NCBI RefSeq assembly: GCF_001425085.1
Contig: NZ_LMDN01000003.1
Span: 541,767-605,766 of the forward strand
Direction: 5' to 3'
Length of the DNA stretch: 64,000 bases
From: Leifsonia sp. Root4
GTDB lineage: Bacteria; Actinomycetota; Actinomycetes; Actinomycetales; Microbacteriaceae
Shown here: piece after piece, positions 41,836 to 50,524 of the stretch
Numbering within the stretch: the first letter of the stretch is position 1
Layout: each line of letters begins with the position of its first letter
Program-made: the position numbers and the translations under genes
The notes under the pieces: model-generated
Told to the model about the DNA's origin: nothing
What the model saw: only the letters and a program-made list of their open reading frames with translations
The model's database searches: none

Positions 41836-44271
41836 TGCGACCGAGGAGTAGGCAACGATGCCGCGCCGGATGGAGTCCATCGCGTGGCGTGCAGTGGCCG
41901 CAACCGGGTTGTCGGCGACGACGGAGAGCTGGTCGAGGAGGTCGATCGTCTGCTTCGTCCACCGCACGAAGTCACCAGCCGCCATGTCGGCGTCGCTGAG
42001 CACCTCGCCGAGCGGCGCGCCCTTCGCCCACTTCCACATCGCCAGGGCGAGTCCGGTCGCCGGCGGCTCGCTGCCGGGAAGCTTGTGCTCGCGCTCGAGG
42101 TCGTCCAGATCGCTCCACAACGTTCCCGTGGCGTCGAATGCCTCGAGGAATGCACCGCGCGGCAGGTAGCGCTCGGAGAGCGTTCCCTCGTCCCGGCGCG
42201 GCTCGTAGACGAGCGTCGTCGCCATCGCGGCGAGGCTGGGGGCGTCGAGCTTGTCCCAGAGCCCGCGGCGCAGCGACTCGGCGACGAGCAGGTCGCGTTC
42301 GCCGTAGATGCGACGCAGCACGCGACCGCTCTCGCTCGCGCTCAGCTTGCCGCTGGCATCCCGCACGAGGTAACCGAAGCCGAGCAGCAGATCGGTGACC
42401 CGATCGAAGACGCGGGCGACGGCGCCGGTCCGCGAGCGGATCTGCGACTTCAGCGCCTCGTTCTGCTTCGAGAGCTTGAACCAGCGCTCGGCCCAGCGGG
42501 CGTGCACCTCGCGGTCGGGGCAGCTGTGGCATCCGTGCGCCCGCATCTTCTTGCGCAGCGCGTTGAGCTCATTCTGCAGCTTGTCGCGGGCGGCCCTCGA
42601 CTGCTGGTCGGCGCGCGAGGCCTGCTTCTCGAGATCACTGAGGGTGCGGCGGATGCCGGCGTACTCCACGAAGTCGCCCAGGTGGCAGGTCATTGACTGG
42701 GCGTAGCCGTCGAGCGATTCCTGCTGCTGCCTGGCGGTGCGGGCGAGGTCGACGACGGCACGGTCGGCCTGGAACTGGGCGAAGGACGATTCGAGGATGT
42801 CGCGGGCGCGCGAACGCCCGAATTGCTCGATCAGGTTGACGGCCATGTTGTACGTCGGCCGGAAGCTCGAGTTCATCGGGTAGCTGCGCCGCGAGGCGAG
42901 CGAGGCGACGGCCTGCGGGTCGAGTCCGTCCTGCCAGTGGATGACGGAGTGCCCCTCGACATCGATGCCGCGGCGGCCGGCACGCCCGGTGAGCTGGGTG
43001 TACTCCCCCGGCGTGATCGGGACCCTGGCCTCGCCGTTGAACTTCTCGAGCTTCTCCAGCACCACGGTGCGGGCGGGCATGTTGATGCCAAGCGCGAGGG
43101 TCTCCGTGGCGAAGACGGCCTTGACGAGCTTGCGCTGGAACAGCTCCTCGACGACCTCCTTGAATGCGGGCAGCATTCCGGCGTGGTGGGCGGCGACGCC
43201 GCGCTCGAGACCCTCCAGCCACTCCCAATAGCCGAGCACCGCGAGGTCCTCGTCGAGCAGGGTGCGGCAGCGATCCTCGACGATCGCGCGAATTTCGTCG
43301 CGCTCGTGCGCCTCGGTCAACCGCACTCCGGCGCGCAGCACCTGGCGCACGGCCTGGTCGCAGCCGACGCGGCTGAAGATGAAGAAGATCGCCGGAAGCA
43401 GGTTCTTGCCGTCGAGCATCGCGACGACGGCCGAGCGGTCGAGCTTGTGCGCCGATGCCGGCGGCTGGTTGAAACCGCCGCGGTCGTGGCCGCGCCGGCC
43501 TCGGGTCGAGCGGGAGTTGATGGAGCGGGATCCGCCCTTGGCCAGCTGCACCAGTTCGGGGTTGACCCGGTTCGTCGCGGCGACGCCGGAGGAGTCGAAG
43601 AGATCGACCATGCGGCCCCTGGCGAGCACGTGTTGCTCCAGCGGAACGGGGCGTTCCTCCGAGACGATGACGTCGGTGTCGCCGCGCACGGCCTGCAGCC
43701 AGTCGCCGAACTCCTCTGCATTGGACACGGTCGCACTGAGAGCGACGAGCTTCACCTCGCTCGGCAGGTGAATGATCACCTCTTCCCAGACGGCGCCGCG
43801 GAAGCGGTCGGCGAGGTAGTGCACCTCGTCCATCACGACGAACGCGAGGTCGGACAGCAGGTCGGAGTCGGCGTAGAGCATGTTGCGCAGCACCTCGGTG
43901 GTCATCACCACGATGCGTGCACCGGAGTTGATGTTGGTGTCACCGGTGAGCAGTCCGACATTCTCGGGGCCGTAGTCTGCGACGAACTCCTGGAACTTCT
44001 GGTTGCTCAGCGCCTTCATCGGCGCGGTGTAGAAGACCTTCGCCGATGGCTCCTGCATCGCCTGGTACACCGCGAACTCGGCCACGATCGTCTTGCCAGC
44101 ACCGGTCGGTGCAGCGACGAGGACGCTGCGCCCGGCCTCCAGCGACGAGCACGCCGCCTTCTGGAAGGGGTCGAGGTCGAAGCGCTGCAGTTCGCGGAAC
44201 GCCTGTACGAGGGGCGTCCGCTGATTCAGACGAGAGGCCGCGTAACGCTCGGCCGGGGAGAGTGTGCTCAC
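41833..44271 (-). CDS. helY: Superfamily 2 RNA helicase of the Ski2/HelY type
   Basis: ATP-dependent RNA helicase, 812 residues, similar to mycobacterial HelY and eukaryotic Mtr4/Ski2. Walker A is VAAPTGAGKTIVAEFA near residue 60; motif II is VMDEVHYLADRFRG; motif III is ALSATVSN; and motif VI lies in QLTGRAGRRGIDVEGH. The C-terminal third carries the DSHCT-like helical domain and a Cys-pair segment HGCHSCPD. Start GTG 44271 follows a TAGGCT box by 6 nt, while tatC ends 4 nt upstream, so helY has its own leaderless promoter inside the tat operon. Confidence 0.93.
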   Translation of the reverse strand: MSTLSPAERYAASRLNQRTPLVQAFRELQRFDLDPFQKAACSSLEAGRSVLVAAPTGAGKTIVAEFAVYQAMQEPSAKVFYTAPMKALSNQKFQEFVADYGPENVGLLTGDTNINSGARIVVMTTEVLRNMLYADSDLLSDLAFVVMDEVHYLADRFRGAVWEEVIIHLPSEVKLVALSATVSNAEEFGDWLQAVRGDTDVIVSEERPVPLEQHVLARGRMVDLFDSSGVAATNRVNPELVQLAKGGSRSINSRSTRGRRGHDRGGFNQPPASAHKLDRSAVVAMLDGKNLLPAIFFIFSRVGCDQAVRQVLRAGVRLTEAHERDEIRAIVEDRCRTLLDEDLAVLGYWEWLEGLERGVAAHHAGMLPAFKEVVEELFQRKLVKAVFATETLALGINMPARTVVLEKLEKFNGEARVPITPGEYTQLTGRAGRRGIDVEGHSVIHWQDGLDPQAVASLASRRSYPMNSSFRPTYNMAVNLIEQFGRSRARDILESSFAQFQADRAVVDLARTARQQQESLDGYAQSMTCHLGDFVEYAGIRRTLSDLEKQASRADQQSRAARDKLQNELNALRKKMRAHGCHSCPDREVHARWAERWFKLSKQNEALKSQIRSRTGAVARVFDRVTDLLLGFGYLVRDASGKLSASESGRVLRRIYGERDLLVAESLRRGLWDKLDAPSLAAMATTLVYEPRRDEGTLSERYLPRGAFLEAFDATGTLWSDLDDLEREHKLPGSEPPATGLALAMWKWAKGAPLGEVLSDADMAAGDFVRWTKQTIDLLDQLSVVADNPVAATARHAMDSIRRGIVAYSSVA

Positions 44272-44275
44272 GCCC

Positions 44276-45073
44276 CTAGCCTAGATCGGCGTACTCGGCC
44301 TCCAGCGCAGCCGCGCGCTTGGCCGCCCGCCGATCATGCAGATACGCGATGCCGTAGGCCAGGAAGTAGAGCAGCACCATCGGGATGGCGAGCATGAACA
44401 TGGAGACGACGTCGGCGGCCGGGGTCGCGATGGCCGTGAACAAGCAGATGACCAGGATCGCGATCCGCCACGACTTGATGATGGAGGCCGCGCTCAGGAT
44501 GCCGGCGAAGTTCAGCAGGACGATGAAGACCGGCAGCACGAAGGCCACACCGATGGCGAGCATCAGCTTCAACACGAAGTTGAAGTAGGCGGTCGCCTCG
44601 AAGTAGGTGACGGTGTCGGTCGGCGCGAAGCTGGCCATCAGACCGACGATGTTCGGCAGCACGATCCAGCCGGCAGCGCAGCCGACGAAGAACAGCGGGA
44701 CGGCGGTGAAGAAGAAGCCGAAGGTGTAGCGCTTCTCCTTGCCGGTGAGGCCGGGCGTCAGGAAGGCGAAGATCTGGTACAGCCACATCGGGCTGGAGAG
44801 GATCAAGCCGGAGTACAGCGAGATCTGCAACCGCAGGTCGAACGCCGAGGTGATGTGCGGGTAGTTGATCTCGGCCTTGCGGTGCTGGGCCTCGGCCATC
44901 GCGGTCACGGGTTCCCGCAGCTGCTCCCAGATCCACTCGGAGAGCACCCAGCCGATGGCCGCGCCGATGACAACGCCGATGGCAGCGAGAAAGAGCCGCT
45001 TGCGCAGCTCAAGGAGATGAGCGCCAAGCGGCATCTTGCCTTCGCGGCTGCGGCGCGTGTCGCGTTCAGACAC
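44276..45073 (-). CDS. tatC: Sec-independent protein translocase TatC
   Basis: Receptor of the twin-arginine translocase, 265 residues with six transmembrane helices. Family marks are the cytoplasmic N-terminus MPLGAHLLELRKRLFLAA, the periplasmic FLTPGLTGKEKRYTFGFF, and the acidic residue used for signal recognition in the helix-2 loop. The C-terminus is basic. GTG 45073 lies 3 bp after the tatA stop. TatB is not in the window; actinobacteria usually encode it elsewhere. QcrA of this window is a likely client (inference). Confidence 0.95.
   Translation of the reverse strand: MSERDTRRSREGKMPLGAHLLELRKRLFLAAIGVVIGAAIGWVLSEWIWEQLREPVTAMAEAQHRKAEINYPHITSAFDLRLQISLYSGLILSSPMWLYQIFAFLTPGLTGKEKRYTFGFFFTAVPLFFVGCAAGWIVLPNIVGLMASFAPTDTVTYFEATAYFNFVLKLMLAIGVAFVLPVFIVLLNFAGILSAASIIKSWRIAILVICLFTAIATPAADVVSMFMLAIPMVLLYFLAYGIAYLHDRRAAKRAAALEAEYADLG
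44278..44283 (-). promoter_or_regulatory. -10 box of leaderless promoter for helY
   Basis: TAGGCT, overlapping the tatC stop codon, 6 nt before GTG 44271. Confidence 0.5.
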
Positions 45074-45076
45074 TCG

Positions 45077-45286
45077 TTATGGCTTGGGAGTTGTGTCGGA
45101 TGCCGCGGGCTCTGCGCCCTCGGTCGACGCGTCCTTCGCTGCGGCATCCGGCTTGATCTCAGACTTGAGGATCTTCATCGACTGACCGAGGCTGCGCGCC
45201 AGGGCGGGAAGTTTGGGTGCGCCGAAGAGAAGCAAGATCACCACGAGGATGATGATTGCGTGCCATCCGGTGAGGTTGTTAAGCAT
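45077..45286 (-). CDS. tatA: Sec-independent protein translocase TatA
   Basis: Pore-forming Tat subunit, 69 residues. The single membrane helix is WHAIIILVVILLLFGAPKLP with the conserved Phe-Gly hinge, followed by the amphipathic helix LARSLGQSMKILKSEI and a disordered acidic tail. Start ATG 45286 gives the standard very short N-terminus; the longer frame to 45472 is unrelated sequence. It overlaps the 3' end of the small membrane protein gene upstream by 8 bp. Confidence 0.93.
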   Translation of the reverse strand: MLNNLTGWHAIIILVVILLLFGAPKLPALARSLGQSMKILKSEIKPDAAAKDASTEGAEPAASDTTPKP

Positions 45287-45620
45287 GTGGTTGAGTCCAA
45301 TTCTCGGCGGAGCGTACGAGTAGTTTACCCCGCGCAATGCGCTTGTCGCGGTTGCTCTGCCGCTTTTCCGCCCGAACGACGCGGTTCTGTTGCACAACGA
45401 CGGCGAGCTCCGCGCTCGGCTGGAAGACGGCTGAGGGCGTGCGGCCCGGTGCCAGATCGTCCAGCTGCGCATCGAGCACGCTGAGTGCGTCGCCCAGAGC
45501 GCTGAGCTCCTCGGCGGCGGCCATCGTCTTGCGGAACAGCACGACCGCGAAATACGCGAGCATGCCGAGCAGTCCGAGGATGAGTCCGCCCCAGATCAAC
45601 CACCAGCTCCACCACGGCAT
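45279..45620 (-). CDS. Small membrane protein between pafC and tatA, unknown
   Basis: 113 residues with one N-terminal helix, MPWWSWWLIWGGLILGLLGMLAYFAVVLF, followed by an amphipathic segment AAAEELSALGDALSVLDAQLDDL (coiled-coil likely) and a very basic C-terminal part (RAEKRQSNRDKRIARGK). It has the topology of a TatB-like protein (short N-terminus, one helix, long amphipathic helix), but without the TatA/B Gly-Pro hinge. It starts 2 bp after the pafC stop and its end overlaps tatA by 8 bp. Confidence 0.72.
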   Translation of the reverse strand: MPWWSWWLIWGGLILGLLGMLAYFAVVLFRKTMAAAEELSALGDALSVLDAQLDDLAPGRTPSAVFQPSAELAVVVQQNRVVRAEKRQSNRDKRIARGKLLVRSAENWTQPHA

Positions 45621-45622
45621 GC

Positions 45623-46615
45623 TCAGTCCTCGTCGCCGTCGTACTGCGCGGAGCCCGCGGCCGCCCACTCGGCGACCACGCGACGTGCCTCATCGGGCGC
45701 GATGACCGTGACGAGCCCCGGCAGCCCCGCGACGAGGCGCTTCAGGCCGTGGTAGTGCGAGACACGGATGGTGACGCGCACGCGGTCGCCGTCGCGCTTC
45801 GTGCGGGCGCCGGGCGTGAGGTAGTCACTCAGAACGGGCAGAGCGTCACTCGGCAGCTCGAGTTCGACACGCAGATCGTTCTCGGAGACGGCGAACAGGC
45901 TGCTCGGCAGCACGACGTCGTCCCCGTGGCGCGAGACGGGCTGTTCCGTGCCCCGCAGCTCGGTGATGCGGTCGAGCCGGAAGGTGCGGACGGCGTTGCG
46001 CAGGTGGCACCAGCCGCGCAGGTACCAGTCCTGGTCGACGGACTCGATGCGCAGCGGGTCCACCCGCCGCGATTCCCGCTCCCCGCGGGCGTTGAGGTAA
46101 GAGAATTCGACCTGGGTTCCGCGGCTGACGGAGGTCTGCAGGATGTCCAGCTGCTCGACGCCGGCGTCTGCCGCCGTCGCCGTCTCGCTCACGGCGAGCT
46201 GGCTGGGCGCTGCAGACGCTCCGCGGGTGAGCTTGGCCATCAGGGTCGCGATGGCGTCCCGCTTGCCATGTTCCGGCAGGGCCGCGAGGTACTGCAGGCC
46301 GGCGATCAGCGCCGCGGCCTCACGGGCCGAGAAGCGCGGTGCATCGTCGAGGGCGACCTGGTGCGTGAGCACGATCGTGTCGTGGTCGAGGAACTCGTCC
46401 CAGGCGATGTCGAAGAGGTCGCCGTGCTGGTACTGCTTGGTCTCCCCGGGCACGCCCGAGACGGCGATCAGCGAGACGGCGTCACGGATCCGTTCGGGCT
46501 CGACCCCGAAGTGGGCCGCGGCATCCGTCACGCTCACCCTGTCGTGATCGAGCAGGTAGGGAACGAGCGCCAGCAGAAGCGCCAGCTTGTCCTGGGCGCG
46601 GAACACGGCGCTCAT
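45623..46615 (-). CDS. pafC: WYL-domain transcriptional regulator PafC
   Basis: 330-residue partner of PafB; in mycobacteria the PafBC dimer activates the RecA-independent DNA-damage response. Winged helix at the N-terminus (LALVPYLLDHDRVSVTDAAAHFGVEPERIRDAV), WYL domain about residues 145-230 (QVEFSYLNARGERESRRVDPLRIESVDQDWYLRGWC), WCX extension at the end. Start overlaps the pafB stop by 4 bp. Both regulators sit in one operon, the typical order pafB-pafC. Confidence 0.9.
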   Translation of the reverse strand: MSAVFRAQDKLALLLALVPYLLDHDRVSVTDAAAHFGVEPERIRDAVSLIAVSGVPGETKQYQHGDLFDIAWDEFLDHDTIVLTHQVALDDAPRFSAREAAALIAGLQYLAALPEHGKRDAIATLMAKLTRGASAAPSQLAVSETATAADAGVEQLDILQTSVSRGTQVEFSYLNARGERESRRVDPLRIESVDQDWYLRGWCHLRNAVRTFRLDRITELRGTEQPVSRHGDDVVLPSSLFAVSENDLRVELELPSDALPVLSDYLTPGARTKRDGDRVRVTIRVSHYHGLKRLVAGLPGLVTVIAPDEARRVVAEWAAAGSAQYDGDED

Positions 46616-47628
46616 GCGCTCGCCCCTGAGCTGTGCTGCGCACGCACCTGGATCAGGCGTCGCCGCACGGCCTCGCGCAACGGGGCCGGGGTGAGAACAA
46701 GGACCTCTGGGCCGAAGCCGCTGAGCTCGTCCGCGAAGATGTCGAGGTCGGTGAAGTGCACCGCGTACTCCACTGTTTCTGCCTGCCCCGTCGCGGTCGA
46801 CTCGCTGCCCGGGCGTTTCGCCAGGCGGAGCTCGGCGTCGCTGCCGGGAAGCACCCGCAGCGTTGCGACGTTGCCCTGCCAGACGCGCTCGAGTTCCGCG
46901 AGCGAGTTCTCGGCCTGCCCGGGGCCCGGCACCTCGAATGGCGCGCCTGGAACGACCTCGACGGCTCCGACGATGCGTGAGAGCAGGAAGGTACGGGGCG
47001 CTCTGGCCCGCTGGTCGAAGGCGCTGAGGTGCCAGCGCCCCTCGTGAACGACGAGTGCGCGTGGTTCGACGGTGCGCAGCAACGGCTTCTTCTGGCCCGG
47101 CTTCAGATAGAGGAAGCGCACGCGCTGATGCCGGTCGAGCGCCTGGGTCAGCGGGGTGAACGCCGCCTCGCGCACACGCAGCCGCGGCGCGTAACCGATG
47201 ACAGCGTCATCCGTGTCGATGCCGAGGGAACGGAGCTTGGTGATGGCGCGGCGGGAATCCTCGGAGAGCGAACCCTCGCGCCAGACGGCGGCCGCGAGCC
47301 CCAGAAGCGTGATCTCCTCCGAGGAGAAGGTGATGTCTGCCGGCAGCTCGTAGAGAGCCTTCGGGATCCGATACCGTGCGGCCTGGGTGTCACCCGGCCG
47401 ATCGGGCGAGTCAATGGTCTCCAAGGGGATCCCGAGCTCGCGGATGTCGTCCTTGTCGCGCTCGAACTGGCGCTCGAGGCTCGCGTTGTTGCCGCCGAGG
47501 ACATAGCGCTGCCGATAGCCCTGCACGGTGGAGAGGATCTCCGCCTTGCCGAGGCCCTGCTCGCTCGCGAGCAGGGCGAGGACCAGGCTGAACAGCCGTT
47601 CCTCGACCGAGACCGCGCTGGCGTCCAT
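46612..47628 (-). CDS. pafB: WYL-domain transcriptional regulator PafB
   Basis: 338 residues, first of the PafB-PafC pair. The N-terminal winged helix is VEERLFSLVLALLASEQGLGKAEIL and ASLERQFERDKDDIRELGI. The WYL domain spans about residues 150-240 (RVRFLYLKPGQKKPLLRTVEP, VHEGRWHLSAFDQRA), and a WCX domain is at the end. ATG 47628 lies 5 bp after the FKBP stop. In mycobacteria PafBC responds to single-stranded DNA and raises many repair genes, so it may act on the imuA'-imuB-dnaE2 locus of this window (hypothesis). Confidence 0.9.
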   Translation of the reverse strand: MDASAVSVEERLFSLVLALLASEQGLGKAEILSTVQGYRQRYVLGGNNASLERQFERDKDDIRELGIPLETIDSPDRPGDTQAARYRIPKALYELPADITFSSEEITLLGLAAAVWREGSLSEDSRRAITKLRSLGIDTDDAVIGYAPRLRVREAAFTPLTQALDRHQRVRFLYLKPGQKKPLLRTVEPRALVVHEGRWHLSAFDQRARAPRTFLLSRIVGAVEVVPGAPFEVPGPGQAENSLAELERVWQGNVATLRVLPGSDAELRLAKRPGSESTATGQAETVEYAVHFTDLDIFADELSGFGPEVLVLTPAPLREAVRRRLIQVRAQHSSGASA

Positions 47629-47633
47629 GATGC

Positions 47634-48599
47634 TTAGGCGATGCCGAGGATGTCGACGACGAACACGAGGGTCGCGTTCGGCGGAACCGCGCCGTTGCCC
47701 TGCTCGCCGTAGCCGAGCTCTGGCGGGATCACGGCGATGATCTGCGACCCGACCTGCTGGCCGATGAGCGCGTCGGCGAAGCCCTTGATCACGCCGTTCT
47801 GCACCGTCTCGGAGCCCTCCGCCGCTGCGAAGGATGCCGGGGCGCCGCGGGTCCAGCTGGAGTCGAAGACCTCTTTGGTGTCCCAGAGCACACCGGTGTA
47901 GTGGACGACGACCTGGTCGCCCTCTTCGATCGTCTCGCCGTCGCCCTGCTTGAGCACGGCGACCTTGAGGTCGGTCGGCGCGGCAGAGGAGGGAATCGTG
48001 ATGCCGGGAACACCGTCGGCGTCGAGCACAACGGACGGCATGCCTTCCGCGGCGGCCTTCGGGGTGCCGTTGGCGCGCGGCAGGTAGCTGTGGTTCACGT
48101 CGATGACGAAGACGAGGGAATCCTCTGGCTCGACACCCAGCTGTGGGTTGCCTGCCTCGCCGAATGCATCCTCCGGCGGCACGACGAGCGTGACGCGGGA
48201 ACCCTCGGTGGCGCAGAGCAGGCCCTGCTGCACGCCGGGCATCAGCTGACCGTCGACGAGTGCGAAGGAGAGCGCCTGCGAGCCGTCGTACGCCGACTGC
48301 TCGATGAGTTCGCCGCTCGTGCCGTTGTAGACACTCCAGTCGATGCTGACCTGCTGCCCCTCGACCGTGCCGGGACCCTCGCCCTCGCGCACGACGGTGC
48401 GCTCGGTGCTGGAGACCTTGAGCGGGGTCGGGAAGTCGACGGTGGGCTTTGCGCCCTCGTCGCCGCTGACCTTCACGATCGTCGACGACTCGCCAGACGG
48501 CACCGCGCTCTCGCAGCCAGGGCCCGTGCTGGGCGCGCAGGCCGTCAGGCTCACGGCGAGCAAGCCGGCGGAGATGAGCAGTGCGGGGATCTTGCGCAC
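47634..48599 (-). CDS. Lipoprotein with two FKBP-type peptidyl-prolyl isomerase domains
   Basis: 321 residues. The lipoprotein signal is RKIPALLISAGLLAVSLTACAP, lipidated Cys near residue 21. Two FKBP domains follow: a diverged first one (about residues 75-175, QQVSIDWSVYNGTSGELIEQ) and a canonical second (about residues 225-321) with VVVHYTGVLWDTKEVFDSSW, GFADALIGQQVGSQIIAVIP and PPELGYGEQGNGAVPPNATLVFVVD. Start GTG 48599, AGGA 5 nt upstream. It begins the run FKBP-pafB-pafC-tatAC. Confidence 0.9.
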   Translation of the reverse strand: MRKIPALLISAGLLAVSLTACAPSTGPGCESAVPSGESSTIVKVSGDEGAKPTVDFPTPLKVSSTERTVVREGEGPGTVEGQQVSIDWSVYNGTSGELIEQSAYDGSQALSFALVDGQLMPGVQQGLLCATEGSRVTLVVPPEDAFGEAGNPQLGVEPEDSLVFVIDVNHSYLPRANGTPKAAAEGMPSVVLDADGVPGITIPSSAAPTDLKVAVLKQGDGETIEEGDQVVVHYTGVLWDTKEVFDSSWTRGAPASFAAAEGSETVQNGVIKGFADALIGQQVGSQIIAVIPPELGYGEQGNGAVPPNATLVFVVDILGIA

Positions 48600-48666
48600 G
48601 AGTCCTCGTTTCGATGCAGTGGGTGTCGTGGAACGGTTGGTGCGGGTCTGGCGACCCTGCACAAGT

Positions 48667-49752
48667 TTAGTCAGCCTCGGCCTCGGGCTCGGCGTCCGTC
48701 TCTGTGCCGTCTGCCTCGCGCGCCTTGGAGAGCTCTGCGCCCGCCGTCGCGGCGCGCACGCGCTTGCGCAGGCTCTTCGCGCTGACGCTGCGCTCACCCA
48801 GGCTGCCCGGCGTCCACAGCTCGACGTCCTCCTCGCTGAAGTCGGTCTTGGAGGGTCGGCGCTTGAGCTCGGGAAGCACGGCGCCCGGAGCGAGGCGACG
48901 GGCGGTGAGCAGGAATCCGGTGTGCCCGATCATGCGGTGGTCAGGGCGGACGGCCAGACCCTCGACGTGCCAACCGCGCACCATCGTCTCGCTGGAGTCG
49001 GGGTTCGTGTAGTCGCCGGTCGCCCGGATCGCCTCGGCGACACGGGAGAGCTGGGTGACGGTGGCCACGTAGCAGAGCAGCACGCCGCCGGGCTTCAGGG
49101 CGAGCGAGACGGCGGGCAGGCACTCCCAGGGGGCGAGCATGTCGAGCACGACACGGTCGACACTGCCGGGCTCAGTGACCTCGGGCAGCGCGTCGGAGAG
49201 GTCGCCGAGGGTGATCGACCAGTTCTCCGGGTCGTAGCCGAAGAAGGTGGCCGCGTTGCCGCGGGCGACCGTGGCGAAGTCCTCGCGACGCTCGAAGGAC
49301 TTGAGCGTGCCACTCGGCCCGATCGCGCGCAGCAGCCAGAGCGAGAGGGCGCCGGACCCGACGCCGGCCTCGACGACGGTCGCGCCGGGGAAGATGTCGG
49401 CCAGACCGATGATCGCCTGGGCGTCCTTCGGGTAGATGATGGCGGCGCCACGCGGCATCGCCATGACGAAGTCGTTGAGCAGCGGGCGCAGCGCGAGGTG
49501 CTCGATGCCGACGTTGTTGACCACGATGGAGCCGTCGGGCTGGCCGATGATGGCGTCGTGCGCAAGCAGACCGCGGTGGCTGTGGAAGACCTTGCCCGGC
49601 TCGAGCATGAAGGTGTTCAGCTTGCCCTTGGGCCCGGTGAGCTGCACGCGGTCGCCCGCGCGGAACGGTCCGCTGTTCTGCGGACGGCTGGCCTGGGGCT
49701 GGGCGGGCTGGGGCTCGCTGGCCTGGGGCTGAGCTGCGGAGATATCGGTCAT
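48667..49752 (-). CDS. trmI: tRNA (adenine-N1)-methyltransferase (TrmI, m1A58)
   Basis: SAM-dependent methyltransferase that makes m1A58 in the T-loop of tRNA; 361 residues. A Pro/Gln/Ala-rich N-terminal tail (about 30 residues) precedes GDRVQLTGPKGKLNTFMLEPG. SAM motif I is GATVVEAGVGSGALSLWLLRAIG near residue 125; then VDRVVLDMLAPWECLPAV (catalytic Asp), and LLCYVATVTQLSRVAEAI. The C-terminal 60 residues are charged and disordered. ATG 49752 overlaps the HAD stop by 4 bp. Only 67 bp separate its stop from the FKBP start. Confidence 0.93.
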   Translation of the reverse strand: MTDISAAQPQASEPQPAQPQASRPQNSGPFRAGDRVQLTGPKGKLNTFMLEPGKVFHSHRGLLAHDAIIGQPDGSIVVNNVGIEHLALRPLLNDFVMAMPRGAAIIYPKDAQAIIGLADIFPGATVVEAGVGSGALSLWLLRAIGPSGTLKSFERREDFATVARGNAATFFGYDPENWSITLGDLSDALPEVTEPGSVDRVVLDMLAPWECLPAVSLALKPGGVLLCYVATVTQLSRVAEAIRATGDYTNPDSSETMVRGWHVEGLAVRPDHRMIGHTGFLLTARRLAPGAVLPELKRRPSKTDFSEEDVELWTPGSLGERSVSAKSLRKRVRAATAGAELSKAREADGTETDAEPEAEAD

Positions 49753-50438
49753 GGGGTCACCACTTCTGAATTGGAGATGTACTCGACAAACACGGTGGCG
49801 ATGTCGGCAAGTGTGCGCCCGGCCAGGGTCGCCCAGAGCGTGTAGCCCGGGTCGTCCGGGAGCGAGATGATGTGCGGCACTGCGATGGTGACCGCTCCGG
49901 ATGCCGCTGCGCTCGCCACACCGGGGACGGAGTCCTCGAAGGCGACGCAGTGCTCGATCGGCACGTCGAGGAGTGCTGCGGCGCGCAGGTACGCCTCCGG
50001 GTGCGGCTTGGGGTTCTCGACGTGGTCGCCGGAGACGATGACGTCGAAGGCGTGGAAGCCGATCAGCTCGACGATCTTCCTGGCCATCGTTTCCATCGAC
50101 ATCGTGACGAGTGCGGTGGGGATCTCCCGCTCCCGCAGTTCGGCGAGGAGCTCGCGGGCCCCCGGCCGCCACGGGACGCCGTCGGAGACGAGCAGTTCCT
50201 CGACTCGGGCGGTGAGCCTGGCGATGATCTCGTCCGTGTCGAGCAACACGCCGGCCTTCTGCAGGATGGCGGCGGACACGCTGAGCCCGTTTCCGACCAT
50301 CTGCAGGCCGTCCTCGTGAGTCCAGACGCCCCCGAAGCTCGTGACAAGCTCGGTTTCGGCCTGCATCCAGTACGGCTCGGTGTCGACGATGGTGCCATCC
50401 ATGTCCCAGAGAACGGCGGCAGGAGAGTGTGTAGTCAC
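49749..50438 (-). CDS. HAD-superfamily hydrolase (beta-phosphoglucomutase-like phosphatase)
   Basis: 229 residues. Motif I is VLWDMDGTIVDTEPYW; motif II Thr/Ser in TALVTMSMETMARK; motif III Lys in HVENPKPHPEAYL; and motif IV is CVAFEDSVPGVASAAASG. The cap domain is the small helical type inserted after motif I. The start is GTG 50438, with a TAGACT box 8 nt upstream; ATG 50471 would add 11 residues. The TGA overlaps the trmI ATG by 4 bp. Divergent from PAC2. Confidence 0.88.
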   Translation of the reverse strand: MTTHSPAAVLWDMDGTIVDTEPYWMQAETELVTSFGGVWTHEDGLQMVGNGLSVSAAILQKAGVLLDTDEIIARLTARVEELLVSDGVPWRPGARELLAELREREIPTALVTMSMETMARKIVELIGFHAFDVIVSGDHVENPKPHPEAYLRAAALLDVPIEHCVAFEDSVPGVASAAASGAVTIAVPHIISLPDDPGYTLWATLAGRTLADIATVFVEYISNSEVVTP

Positions 50439-50524
50439 GGGGATCAAGTCTAGAGGAGTGGGTGCGGGCATATCCTTAGAGGCGGGTCGGAGTGACCCTC
50501 TGGTGAATGAGCGGAGACGTTTCG

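Noticed and set aside
40039-42696. 885-residue open frame on the + strand
   Set aside because: Shadow of ppm1, lnt and helY, which all have catalytic motifs on the other strand.
42823-44397. 524-residue open frame on the + strand
   Set aside because: Shadow of helY; no recognisable motif.
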